A DNA stretch of 64,000 nucleotides from Chlamydiales bacterium (GTDB lineage Bacteria > Chlamydiota > Chlamydiia > Chlamydiales > JAAKFR01), in the NCBI GenBank assembly GCA_022601445.1, contig JAJACP010000003.1, positions 62,001-126,000 of the forward strand, read 5' to 3'. This document shows positions 1-8,255 of the stretch, piece by piece. The notes beneath the pieces were generated by a model. That model was not told the DNA's origin. It searched no databases and saw nothing but the letters and a program-made list of their open reading frames with translations. The position numbers were made by a program, and so were the translations under genes. Position 1 is the first letter of the stretch, and each line of letters begins with the position of its first letter.

Positions 1-2092
1 GAGAGGAGGGAATAGAGAGTCCTCTCGAGGCGAGATTAACAGCAAAGCGTAGAGAGTTGTGTTGAATGCTGTTTTCTAGGCCATGGAAGTGTTGCATAAG
101 AAGCTCGTTCATTCGCGGAATATCCTGAAAATCCACGCTCACAATCAGGTCGCGCAAGAGAGGGAATAGTTTATCCATCTTGCGGTAGAGAGACTTACCA
201 CGAAGAGAAAGAGAGGGGCGCATGTGAGATGTGTTGTCTACCTGTATCCCCAGATCTAAAGAGACATCCACTCCTCCTGTATGTTCGAGCAGGTAGGTGA
301 GTTGCTCTTGGTAGCTGCGCCCGCCGCAGCCCAGTTGTGGCAAAAGAGTCGCAAACAGGCGTAGATAAGGCAAATCATCCGTTTCAATCGCAGGGAGATC
401 GTAAACAAGATCTGCATAAAGAAGGTCATTGGTAAAGCAGGGGTGGTAGATGAGCTCAAGGTTTTCAAACGTTTCGTATGTAAGTGGAAACTCTTTACCC
501 TTTTTTGCGACATCCTTCAAGGTCACTTTAGGAAGGACATCCAAGTCCTCCTTTTCCGACTCCTCTTGCAGAGCCGCTAACGCTTTTCCCTGTTCGATGA
601 GTGCATGAACATCTGGATCTTTCAGCGTCGAGCCGATCTGAGTGAGTCTCGCTTGCTCCTCCTCCACTTCTTGAGCGGCAAGCTCTTTTGACGGGAGCAT
701 TGCAATGCGCACATAGTGGGGGTTATTGAGAAAGTGTTTTTCAATGAGACCTGTTAGATAAGCGGGGTCTTCTACCCGTTTGCGGAGGTGGGCAAACAGA
801 GTGTGGATTTGCAAGCCATCTTCGGGATTGCCACCGTGTTGCTTGAGCAGGCCTGCACGGAAGAAGAGATGGAGACCATAGGGAGAGGAATTTCCGGTGA
901 TTTCCGTGCGCGAAATTTCTAGTTGATGAATCGCTCCATCGACAAGATTTTTTGGTAATCCATTTGCGACCAGAGATTTCAAAGTGGTTTCAATCAATGC
1001 TTCGATCGACTCAGCACTATCTGATTCACACCCTTTGCAGTAGAGGGCAAACGGCACTTCGGTCATGTCATTTTCAATGAGCGAATCGGTCTGCTTACAA
1101 AGACCCGATTTCAGTAGGGCCATTTTGAGTGGGGCGGCATCTGTTCCCATTAAAACCAGATCAAGGATGCAAAGAGCAAGTAGTTCTTCTTGTTCTAAAA
1201 TAGAGCAGGTGAGCCACACCATCCCGATCATTGTCTTGAAAGTGGGATCTTCCTCTTCAGCGATCGGATAGCTTAGAGTTTTGTGGACCTTTTTGTGGAA
1301 GCGGGGTTGCGTGGGCAGCGCCGGAAGCGGCTCGGCTTTTTTTACCCCGTGCAACGCGTGTTTTTCAAGAAAATCGAGATGTTTTTCTAAAGGGATATTT
1401 CCGTAAAAGTAGAATAAACAGCGGCTTGGATGGTAAAACTTGGCATGAAAGGCTTTCAGTTGTGCGTAGGTGAGGTTAGGAATTTCTTTGGGCTCTCCTC
1501 CCGAGTTGACACCGTAGGTGATGTCGGGAAAAAGCGCTTCCATCATCGCCTCAGAGAGTCGCGCCTCGCCTGTTGCGAGTGCACCTTTCATCTCGTTATA
1601 GACGATTCCTTTAAAGAGAAGAGGCGTATTGGGATCTTCCGGGTCTAAAAACTCTAAGCGGTGCCCTTCTTGTAGAAAGCTCTGTTCTGATAGTTTAGGT
1701 TTAAATACGGCATCAATGTAGACAGAGAGTAAGTTGTAGAAATCTTTTTCGACCTGTGAGGCAGCTGGATAGCAGGTGAAATCAGATCCAGTGAGGGCGT
1801 TCATGAAGGTGTTAAGGCTTCGTCTGTTCATGGCAAAGAAGGGGTCGCGCACCGGGTAGTTTTCTGAGCCGCAGAGGACAGTGTGTTCTAGGATGTGAGC
1901 GACGCCGGTGGAGTCATCTGGCCAGGTTTTAAAAGAGAGGTTGAAGAGATTTTCTTCATCGTCGTTGGCGATGTGCATCACCTGCGCGCCTGTGGATAAG
2001 TGCTCGAGTTCGATGAGGGTGCTTTGGATTTCAGAGATTTCTGTGCAGCGCTTCAGGATGAAGTTGCCATATTGTTCTTTGATAGATTTCAT
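1..2092 (-). CDS. M16 metallopeptidase, presequence-protease (PreP/M16C) type, 3' part missing
   Basis: The reading frame runs off the left edge, so only the first 697 codons of a protein that is usually near 1000 residues are seen. The inverted zinc motif HxxEH is at residues 66-70 (H66, E69, H70), followed by LCG, and a downstream zinc-ligand glutamate lies in YNEMKG (E167), both typical of insulinase/PreP proteases. These enzymes degrade short unfolded peptides. The start ATG at 2092 is followed at once by a sequence that matches the usual family start. No signal peptide is visible, so a cytosolic role is likely. It is divergent from the ATPase gene at 2303. Confidence 0.9.
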   Translation of the reverse strand, partial: MKSIKEQYGNFILKRCTEISEIQSTLIELEHLSTGAQVMHIANDDEENLFNLSFKTWPDDSTGVAHILEHTVLCGSENYPVRDPFFAMNRRSLNTFMNALTGSDFTCYPAASQVEKDFYNLLSVYIDAVFKPKLSEQSFLQEGHRLEFLDPEDPNTPLLFKGIVYNEMKGALATGEARLSEAMMEALFPDITYGVNSGGEPKEIPNLTYAQLKAFHAKFYHPSRCLFYFYGNIPLEKHLDFLEKHALHGVKKAEPLPALPTQPRFHKKVHKTLSYPIAEEEDPTFKTMIGMVWLTCSILEQEELLALCILDLVLMGTDAAPLKMALLKSGLCKQTDSLIENDMTEVPFALYCKGCESDSAESIEALIETTLKSLVANGLPKNLVDGAIHQLEISRTEITGNSSPYGLHLFFRAGLLKQHGGNPEDGLQIHTLFAHLRKRVEDPAYLTGLIEKHFLNNPHYVRIAMLPSKELAAQEVEEEQARLTQIGSTLKDPDVHALIEQGKALAALQEESEKEDLDVLPKVTLKDVAKKGKEFPLTYETFENLELIYHPCFTNDLLYADLVYDLPAIETDDLPYLRLFATLLPQLGCGGRSYQEQLTYLLEHTGGVDVSLDLGIQVDNTSHMRPSLSLRGKSLYRKMDKLFPLLRDLIVSVDFQDIPRMNELLMQHFHGLENSIQHNSLRFAVNLASRGLSIPSS

Positions 2093-2182
2093 GCGTACAA
2101 TCTACTGCAAGACCCCCTTTTTTTTCCTGGAAAATCTAAGATTGTTGTAAAAAGGCAAAAAATCTCTGTTATTTCGGTTAAA

Positions 2183-2262
2183 CACGTTTTTCATGGAAAA
2201 ACGTGCGAGTCTACCACCTTTTTCCATGGAAAAGCGTGTAAATCTCCACGTTTTCCGAGGGA
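2183..2262. repeat. Three tandem 32-bp repeats with palindromic core
   Basis: Units begin at 2183, 2215 and 2247, exactly 32 bp apart. Unit 1 has a perfect 9-bp inverted repeat, CACGTTTTT (2183-2191) and AAAAACGTG (2197-2205), around CATGG. Unit 2 holds the perfect palindrome TTTTCCATGGAAAA (2220-2233). Unit 3 is decayed (CACGTTTTCC, then GAGG). The 32-bp phase is about three helical turns. They lie between the divergent starts of the M16 protease and the ATPase, so they may be an operator for either. Confidence 0.75.
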
Positions 2263-2290
2263 ATAGTAGCTTTTAACCTGAAAAAATGCC

Positions 2291-2296
2291 TATAAT
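2291..2296 (+). promoter_or_regulatory. Possible -10 element very close to the ATPase start
   Basis: A perfect TATAAT lies only six bases before the ATG at 2303. If used, the transcript would be almost leaderless. No convincing -35 box is seen, so this is weak. Confidence 0.3.
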
Positions 2297-2302
2297 TAAG
2301 AA

Positions 2303-3604
2303 ATGAAGAGAGATATCTACAAACGTCTTGAGGAGTGGAAGCGGTCTGAGAGACGTAAACCCTTAATATTAAATGGAGCTAGACAGGTTGGTAAAACCTA
2401 CTCTCTCCAGCATTTTGGCAAAACCTCCTACGAGAAAGTGGCTTATCTGAATTTTGAGAAGGATGAAAAGCTAGCGCACTACTTCGATGGGACTTTAGAT
2501 CCGGCGCAACTGATCAAAATGATCAGTATCCACACGGAGGTAGATATTGAGCCTGAGAACTCTCTACTCATCTTTGATGAAATTCAAAACTGTTCAAAGG
2601 CGCTTAATAGTCTAAAGTATTTTTGCGAAGAGGCGAATGCCTATCATGTAGTGGCTGCCGGCTCACTTTTGGGAGTTAAAACAGCTGGAGAAAAGGGGTT
2701 TCCTGTTGGAAAAGTCAATTTTCTCCGTTTGTATCCTCTGACTTTTTTTGAATTTCTCTCAGCTATGGGACGGGAAAAAATACGACTCTTTTTAGAAGAG
2801 TATTGTACTTATGAGCCCATCCCTATTCCTATGCATGAAACCTTAATGGAGCTTTTGAGATTCTACCTCTTCATTGGGGGAATGCCTGAGGCTGTTGCGG
2901 AGTATGCCAAGAATGAAAATCTGAAAGTCACTCGCGAGATACAGCTCGAAATTCTAAATGCCTACGAAAAAGACTTTGCTAAACATGCTCCTTCTAACGA
3001 GATCATGAAGATCACCACTGTCTGGAAACAGGTGCATCGTCAGCTTGCAAAGGAAAACAAGAAATTTGTGTTTGCGGCGATTCGAAAAAGTGCACGCGGT
3101 CGGGATTATGAAAAGGCAATCCAGTGGTTGACAGATGCTGGATTGATTCATAAGAGCTACTTAGTTAAGTTTCCCAAATTTCCTCTTAGTGCCTATGCAG
3201 ATCCGAATATTTTCAAGCTATTTTTAGCTGATGTGGGGTTGTTGGGCGCTCAAAGTAATCTCTCCGCCCAAACGATTATTGATGGAAATCTCTTGTTTAC
3301 AGAGTTTAAGGGAGCTCTTACTGAGAATTATGTGGCGCAGGAATTAATCGCTAATCGGCAAAAAGAGATCTATTACTGGACAAGTGAAGGTGCAGCAGAA
3401 GTGGATTTCTTAATCGATGAGGATCATGAGATCTATCCTTTGGAAGTGAAAGCGGGCTTGAGTCAGAAGAAAAAGAGTTTGCTGGTCTACAAAGATAAAT
3501 ATGCTCCGACCAAACTGATTCGTTCTACTACAATGAATTTAAAACACGACGGTGAGATCTACAATTACCCCCTCTATCTTATCTCCCGCTTCTCGACTTT
3601 TTGA
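2303..3604 (+). CDS. AAA_14 / DUF4143 ATPase, copy 1 (433 aa)
   Basis: P-loop ATPase with Walker A GARQVGKT near residues 25-32, Walker B LLIFDEIQ near residue 95, and a C-terminal DUF4143 region. The C-terminus has a PD-(D/E)xK-like pattern: EVDFLID followed by LEVKAG. It is most like copy 5 (46444-47766): both have the SLLGV and FPVGKV segments. The biochemical role of this family is not settled; the C-terminal motif suggests DNA binding or cleavage. The gene follows the 32-bp repeats at 2183 and overlaps the convergent CPBP gene by 26 bp. No Shine-Dalgarno sequence is clear before the ATG. Confidence 0.85.
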   Translation: MKRDIYKRLEEWKRSERRKPLILNGARQVGKTYSLQHFGKTSYEKVAYLNFEKDEKLAHYFDGTLDPAQLIKMISIHTEVDIEPENSLLIFDEIQNCSKALNSLKYFCEEANAYHVVAAGSLLGVKTAGEKGFPVGKVNFLRLYPLTFFEFLSAMGREKIRLFLEEYCTYEPIPIPMHETLMELLRFYLFIGGMPEAVAEYAKNENLKVTREIQLEILNAYEKDFAKHAPSNEIMKITTVWKQVHRQLAKENKKFVFAAIRKSARGRDYEKAIQWLTDAGLIHKSYLVKFPKFPLSAYADPNIFKLFLADVGLLGAQSNLSAQTIIDGNLLFTEFKGALTENYVAQELIANRQKEIYYWTSEGAAEVDFLIDEDHEIYPLEVKAGLSQKKKSLLVYKDKYAPTKLIRSTTMNLKHDGEIYNYPLYLISRFSTF

Positions 3605-4385
3605 AATACTTCTGTTTGTTTGAAAGCACAAGGACAACAGCGAGGAGGGTGAGTAGTCCCGTTTCAATGCACTTGGTTTGTGGCTCCATTTGGAGAGCCT
3701 CCTGAGAGAGGTTGATGACAAAATGAAACAAAATGGCCAATAGAATACTCTCTCGGTTCAAGTGGTACATCCAACTGATAATAAATGCTATAGGTATGAC
3801 ACTTACCATAAAATTGACGGCATACCAGACGTTTTCTTGGTAGAGGGTATATTGGTAGTAGTCTTTAATGAAAAAAAGTGGAAAGTGCCAAAAGGCCCAG
3901 AGCACACCAAAAATCAACGTTGCAGTGAAATAGCTGTACCTATCTTCTAAGCTCTCAATTGCGTAGCCTCGCCACCCCAGCTCTTCAAAGCTGGCTGCCA
4001 GAAAGAGCATCAAGAAAACGGGAAATACACCTGCGTTAAAGGAAAACCGATCTGAAAAGTGAAACTGTTCCGCCGATAGGCCAAATAGAAGTGAGAGGGT
4101 AATGGATAGAAGGACCACGACTGGCATGACGACTAGCATCAAGGGGAGCGTGGAGGGGTTAAGGCGTTTGATGTTGAAAAGCTTGCTGAAAAACTCTCTT
4201 TTAAGCCCTTTGTTTTTCCAAGTTAGCCACAAGGCTGTGCCGAACGGGGCTAATAATCCGGGAATGAGGAGGAGTGAGTAGAGCGTTCCACTCTGCTCTT
4301 GATGACTGAGATAGGCTGTGAGAAACCAGGTGAACCAGGTAATCAGAAACGTAATGGTGTAAAACTTAAGGGGTTTAAATTGCAT
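3579..4385 (-). CDS. CPBP-family intramembrane metalloprotease (268 aa)
   Basis: Membrane protein with about seven to eight hydrophobic segments. It shows the three CPBP (CAAX protease/bacteriocin-processing) motifs in order: EELGWR, then FWHFPL, then HFVIN near the C-terminus. Glu and His residues in these motifs form the active site in the family. The ATG at 4385 lies inside the last codons of the upstream outer-membrane protein gene (11-nt overlap), which implies translational coupling; an alternative ATG at 4418 would add 11 residues. Neither has a good ribosome binding site. The substrate is unknown. Confidence 0.85.
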   Translation of the reverse strand: MQFKPLKFYTITFLITWFTWFLTAYLSHQEQSGTLYSLLLIPGLLAPFGTALWLTWKNKGLKREFFSKLFNIKRLNPSTLPLMLVVMPVVVLLSITLSLLFGLSAEQFHFSDRFSFNAGVFPVFLMLFLAASFEELGWRGYAIESLEDRYSYFTATLIFGVLWAFWHFPLFFIKDYYQYTLYQENVWYAVNFMVSVIPIAFIISWMYHLNRESILLAILFHFVINLSQEALQMEPQTKCIETGLLTLLAVVLVLSNKQKYFKKSRSGR

Positions 4386-5910
4386 TGAAATAGTAGGAAA
4401 GACCGAATGTGACGGCATGATTCTGTAAATGGTTAGAAAGGGTGTTGTCGATGGTCACAACTCTTGCAGAGTTATCCTGGCCAACGGCTTTTTTACCCAA
4501 TGAGAGCCTCTTATAGTTTGTTAGCACGTAGTCTGCACGCAGGTGGAGCCTTTCTGTGAGCAGCTGCTCTACTCCCAGCCCTAAGCGGAAGGCTGCTTTC
4601 CACTGATGCGCTGTGGAGCTGACGGGCACTGCCCAGCTGACTCCGCCCCCAGAACGTGCAGAAAGGGCGTTAGACTGCACCTTAATTTCGGTAGCTGAGA
4701 TTCCAACCCGCCCGTAAAGGAGGGTGAAAGGCGTCAGAAGAGCGCCGGGCTTAAGGTCAAATCCGTATTGCCACGTAGAGGTTTTTACAGATAGATCATA
4801 GGAGGTGGAAAAATTTACACTCGCTGCTGGAATGGAAAGCAGTGCGATCCCCTCGTTATTCATGGAGGTATGTGAGGCTGCAGCGGCAAACAGCTCTTCT
4901 CCTAAGTAGAGTCTTTTCCAGACTGCTCCATACCCAAGGTAGAGCGCTCCTTGAAATTGAGTGTTGTCGAGCTGTGATACGGGGTCTACCGGTTGGATGA
5001 GGCCCCCCAACTGAGGGTTTCTTCCGGTCGCACGCCCACTCAGACTGGATGTCAGAATACTCCCTCCTAAAGCGCCTCCCAGGTAGTAACCTTGGTAGAA
5101 AGAGGGGCTACAACAGGGATCCCAGCAGATGGAATCTAGACAAGACAAGCGATAACAGAGCCCCAGTAGCACAGCATGATCATAAAGGTGGATTGAAGAG
5201 TCGCTACTTACGGTAATCGGTCTGCCGTTTGCACTTGTACCTGCTTGGCTTCCTTGTTTTGAGAGTGTGCCAAAGTCTGAGTAGATGTAATCGGCACGGA
5301 GTGTAAGCCGTCTAGCAAGCCTTTGTTCTAGCCCGCATCCCGCGCGCAAAGTGAATACTGTTTTGCTTTTGGATAGTGAGAGGGGGAGATTCCAGGAGTC
5401 GGTATCATCTGTGCCCAGGTTGGTCGTGTTTGTGCCTAAAGAGAGTCGTGCCGCGCTTGTACCGATGCGACCATAAAGTAGGGTTGCTACAGTGGGAGAC
5501 CACCCCGGTAAAAAGTCAATACCGTACTGACAGCTTTTGATTGTGGCTTTATTGATCCCAGCTATCGTGAAGTTTTGTCCTAAATCTAGAAACAGAGCGG
5601 TGCTTTGTTGTGAGCTTTTGAGATTTGCAGAGCCGAACTGGACAAGACCCTCTGCTGCGAGATAAAAGGATCCCCAATTGGTCCCATATCCTGCATAGAG
5701 CATGCTGGCGGCACCTCGATCAAATAATTCAGGCTGCACCTCTAACGGATAGGTGGATAGACCATCAGCTAAAAAAGTATAGGTTCCCAGAGCGCTCCCG
5801 TCTTGAGAGCCTTTTGCCACGTGCCCTCCTACAGATCCACCTACGTAGACGCCTTGGAATGCCATAAGGGGTAAGCATCCCATCACCAGGGCAAATAAAA
5901 CATGTTTCAT
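4375..5910 (-). CDS. Outer-membrane protein made of two tandem beta-barrel repeats
   Basis: About 511 aa. A signal peptide (MKHVLFALVMGCLPLMAF) is followed by two homologous halves. The first begins QGVYVGGSVGGHV and ends near HAVLLGLCYRLS. The second begins QGYYLGGALGGS and ends HAVTFGLSYYFNAI. Each half resembles an eight-stranded OmpA-like barrel with alternating hydrophobic strands, and each has the matching segments LRADYIYSDF / LRADYVLTNY. The short linker is cysteine-rich (CLDSICWDPCC), which would suit the disulfide-linked chlamydial envelope. The ATG at 5910 is chosen because AGAGGA lies seven bases upstream; an ATG at 5925 overlaps the stop of the MFS gene. Confidence 0.8.
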   Translation of the reverse strand: MKHVLFALVMGCLPLMAFQGVYVGGSVGGHVAKGSQDGSALGTYTFLADGLSTYPLEVQPELFDRGAASMLYAGYGTNWGSFYLAAEGLVQFGSANLKSSQQSTALFLDLGQNFTIAGINKATIKSCQYGIDFLPGWSPTVATLLYGRIGTSAARLSLGTNTTNLGTDDTDSWNLPLSLSKSKTVFTLRAGCGLEQRLARRLTLRADYIYSDFGTLSKQGSQAGTSANGRPITVSSDSSIHLYDHAVLLGLCYRLSCLDSICWDPCCSPSFYQGYYLGGALGGSILTSSLSGRATGRNPQLGGLIQPVDPVSQLDNTQFQGALYLGYGAVWKRLYLGEELFAAAASHTSMNNEGIALLSIPAASVNFSTSYDLSVKTSTWQYGFDLKPGALLTPFTLLYGRVGISATEIKVQSNALSARSGGGVSWAVPVSSTAHQWKAAFRLGLGVEQLLTERLHLRADYVLTNYKRLSLGKKAVGQDNSARVVTIDNTLSNHLQNHAVTFGLSYYFNAI

Positions 5911-5921
5911 ACTAGATCCTC

Positions 5922-7163
5922 TCATTCATGCAGTAGGCGTTGTCTTCTGCGGACGACGTAGACCAGAAGGAATAAAAAGCTGATCGAAATCAGCAGCGCG
6001 CAGACAAAGAGAAGTGGCTCGATTGAAAAGCCAGCAATAATGCCCCCGAAAAAGGGACCCAAAAACTGACTCAAGGCGAGCATCGCCTGTCCAAGGCCTA
6101 AAGCCTTTCCTTGGTGCTCTGGAGAGGAACTTGTAGAGATCAAAGAAAGGGAGTTGCCCCACGTCACCGCAGCAAAAATGCCCGCTATGCTGTAGGAGGT
6201 GATGAAGTAGAAGTAAAAATCCGCTACGGCTGAGAAAAAGAAGAATAGACTGGTTAGAAAGAGGCCCCAGAGGGTGATCTTCCAAAGTGAGGAGTGCTCA
6301 ATTAACCAGCGGCTAGCAAATCCAGCCGACAAGGTCCACAAACTTCCCAAGGCAACAAAGAGCCAGATAATGGCCCACTCATCCACTCGGAACTTCTCAA
6401 TTGAAATGGGCGCCGCCCACTCAATGGCAAGGGTAAATCCAAGAAACCAGAAAAACAGAACCAGGTAGAGCACGCGCAGCTGTTTTTTCTCAAGAGGAAG
6501 GAGCAAGGTAAGAGGTGGGGTGGGGGTGTTGGCAAAAAAGGTTTCACGGTAGAATCCTCTTAATAGGGCCAGCGCAATGAACGAGAGAATGGCTACGCAC
6601 CAGAAAGGAGTAGAGGGGTGAATGGATCTCAGGGCTTCTGCTCCCATGAAGAAAGAACCCACAAAAATGGCCACAATCCAACTGAGGCCCAGTAGTGCAG
6701 CAATCAAACTAAAGGTCTTAGCGCGCGCTCTTTTTTTTGTGTACATATCGGCTGTAATGGCCAGGCAGATAGCTAAGCTTCCTCCAAAAAAACCAGCTAC
6801 AAGACGCCCCAAAATCATTAACCAGTAGAGTTGTAAAAGAACAGCAAGAGCTGTTACCACATATCCAAAGGCTGTTCCAAGCAGTGTCCAAGTGAGTGTT
6901 TTTTTTCGTCCATATTGATCGGCTAGGCTACCAAAAAGGGGAGCACCAAAAAACTGTGCAAGAGGAAAGGCAGCAAATAAAAGAGCAAATCCCACGTTCC
7001 GTCCTATTTCTGAGGTAACGGAGGGGAGAAGACCAAAAGAGGGATCCAGAATAAGCGTAGGAAACAGAAGAAAAAGAGCGGCAAATCCAAAATTATTGAG
7101 AAACAGAACCGCGAAAATTGAGATGAGCGACTGCCGCCGGCTTGAAATTTTAGGATACCCCAT
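5922..7163 (-). CDS. Major facilitator superfamily transporter (413 aa)
   Basis: Twelve hydrophobic segments are visible. The loop between segments 2 and 3 carries the MFS motif A (GSLADQYGRKKT). The closest look is to the TetA/multidrug efflux or sugar-exporter branch, but the substrate cannot be told. It starts 26 nt after the nrdB stop and may be the last part of an nrdAB transcript. Its start region lies in a 12-bp inverted repeat that covers the ribosome binding site (AGGA). Confidence 0.85.
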   Translation of the reverse strand: MGYPKISSRRQSLISIFAVLFLNNFGFAALFLLFPTLILDPSFGLLPSVTSEIGRNVGFALLFAAFPLAQFFGAPLFGSLADQYGRKKTLTWTLLGTAFGYVVTALAVLLQLYWLMILGRLVAGFFGGSLAICLAITADMYTKKRARAKTFSLIAALLGLSWIVAIFVGSFFMGAEALRSIHPSTPFWCVAILSFIALALLRGFYRETFFANTPTPPLTLLLPLEKKQLRVLYLVLFFWFLGFTLAIEWAAPISIEKFRVDEWAIIWLFVALGSLWTLSAGFASRWLIEHSSLWKITLWGLFLTSLFFFFSAVADFYFYFITSYSIAGIFAAVTWGNSLSLISTSSSPEHQGKALGLGQAMLALSQFLGPFFGGIIAGFSIEPLLFVCALLISISFLFLLVYVVRRRQRLLHE

Positions 7164-7181
7164 AGAGGCATCCTAAAATTT
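7145..7181. promoter_or_regulatory. 12-bp perfect inverted repeat over the MFS ribosome binding site and start
   Basis: AAATTTTAGGAT (7145-7156) pairs perfectly with ATCCTAAAATTT (7170-7181) around a 13-nt loop. In the minus-strand mRNA the ribosome binding site AGGA lies in the stem and the start ATG in the loop. It could hide the ribosome binding site, end the nrdB transcript, or bind a protein as DNA. Confidence 0.6.
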
Positions 7182-7189
7182 ATTTAGTT

Positions 7190-8236
7190 TTAGGTCCAGG
7201 TGAGATTTCCTGCCGTTTGGTACTCGGTCACGCGCGTTTCGAAAAAGTTTTTCTCCTTGTTCAAATCGATTGTTTCACTCATCCAAGGGAAGGGGTTTTT
7301 CGATTGATAAATGGCTTTAATCCCGATCCGCTCCAGACGGCGATCGGCAATATGCTGCACATAATCACGGAACATGGAAGCGCGCAGTCCTAAGATACCT
7401 GTAGGTAGGCAATCTTCTGCATAGGCGATCTCAAGCTCTACAGCTTCTTTAATGAGCTCAACAATGTGCGCTTGAAACTCTGGTGTCCAGAGCTCAGGAT
7501 TTTCCTCTTTAATTCCATTGATCAAATCGATTCCAAAGTTGAGGTGAATCGTTTCGTCACGGAGAATATACTGATACTGCTCCCCGATTCCGGTCATCCG
7601 ATTTTGCCTTTGAAAGGAGAGAATCATCACAAAACCGCTGTAGAAAAAGATGCCCTCCATGATCAAGTAGTAGCCAATCAGATTTTCCAGAAATTTTTGT
7701 GCTCCTTCAAAAGTCTTTGTGGTAAAGCCCTCTTCTAAAACATCAGCTGTGAGTTTCATCTCAAAGGCATCTTTGTTTTTGATGACAGGGATTTCGTTAT
7801 ACATGTTAAATACTTCCCCCTCATCGAGTCCAAGCGACTCGCAAATATAGAGAAACGTGTGCGAATGGACGGCCTCTTCAAAGGCTTGACGGAGCAAGTA
7901 CTGCCGCGCTTCGGGGTTGGTGATATGGCGAAAGATAGCCAGAACGATGTTATTTCCTACCAGACTCTCAGCTGTGCTGAAAAAGCCCAGGTTACGCATG
8001 ATTACGTGCCGCTCATCTTCAGATAAGGCATTGGATTTCCAAAGCTCGATATCTTTAGACATGGGCACCTCGGTCGGCAGCCAGTTATTCGCACATCCAT
8101 TGAGATAGTGTTCCCAAGCCCAGTTGTATTTCAAAGGCATGAGTTGATTGACATCGACTGTGTTACAGTTGATCAGCCGCTTCTCTTTAACGTTGACTCT
8201 TTTTGCTTCCGCAATGTCTTCTTCTAATGCTAACAT
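7190..8236 (-). CDS. nrdB: Ribonucleoside-diphosphate reductase beta subunit, class Ic (348 aa)
   Basis: R2 subunit that houses the radical-generating dimetal site and works with NrdA to make deoxyribonucleotides. Metal ligands in the family pattern are E90, E121 and H124. The residue at the tyrosyl-radical position is F128 (EEAVHSHTF), as in C. trachomatis R2, whose class Ic enzyme uses a Mn/Fe centre. The ATG at 8236 is chosen because AAGGAT lies eight bases upstream and the product then matches the chlamydial length. An upstream ATG at 8284 would sit inside nrdA. It lies 19 nt after nrdA. Confidence 0.97.
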   Translation of the reverse strand: MLALEEDIAEAKRVNVKEKRLINCNTVDVNQLMPLKYNWAWEHYLNGCANNWLPTEVPMSKDIELWKSNALSEDERHVIMRNLGFFSTAESLVGNNIVLAIFRHITNPEARQYLLRQAFEEAVHSHTFLYICESLGLDEGEVFNMYNEIPVIKNKDAFEMKLTADVLEEGFTTKTFEGAQKFLENLIGYYLIMEGIFFYSGFVMILSFQRQNRMTGIGEQYQYILRDETIHLNFGIDLINGIKEENPELWTPEFQAHIVELIKEAVELEIAYAEDCLPTGILGLRASMFRDYVQHIADRRLERIGIKAIYQSKNPFPWMSETIDLNKEKNFFETRVTEYQTAGNLTWT

Positions 8237-8255
8237 TTTTACAATCCTTTTTTTA

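Noticed and set aside
2183-2262. CRISPR array
   Set aside because: Only three units, continuous 32-bp period with no distinct spacers, and no cas genes in the window.
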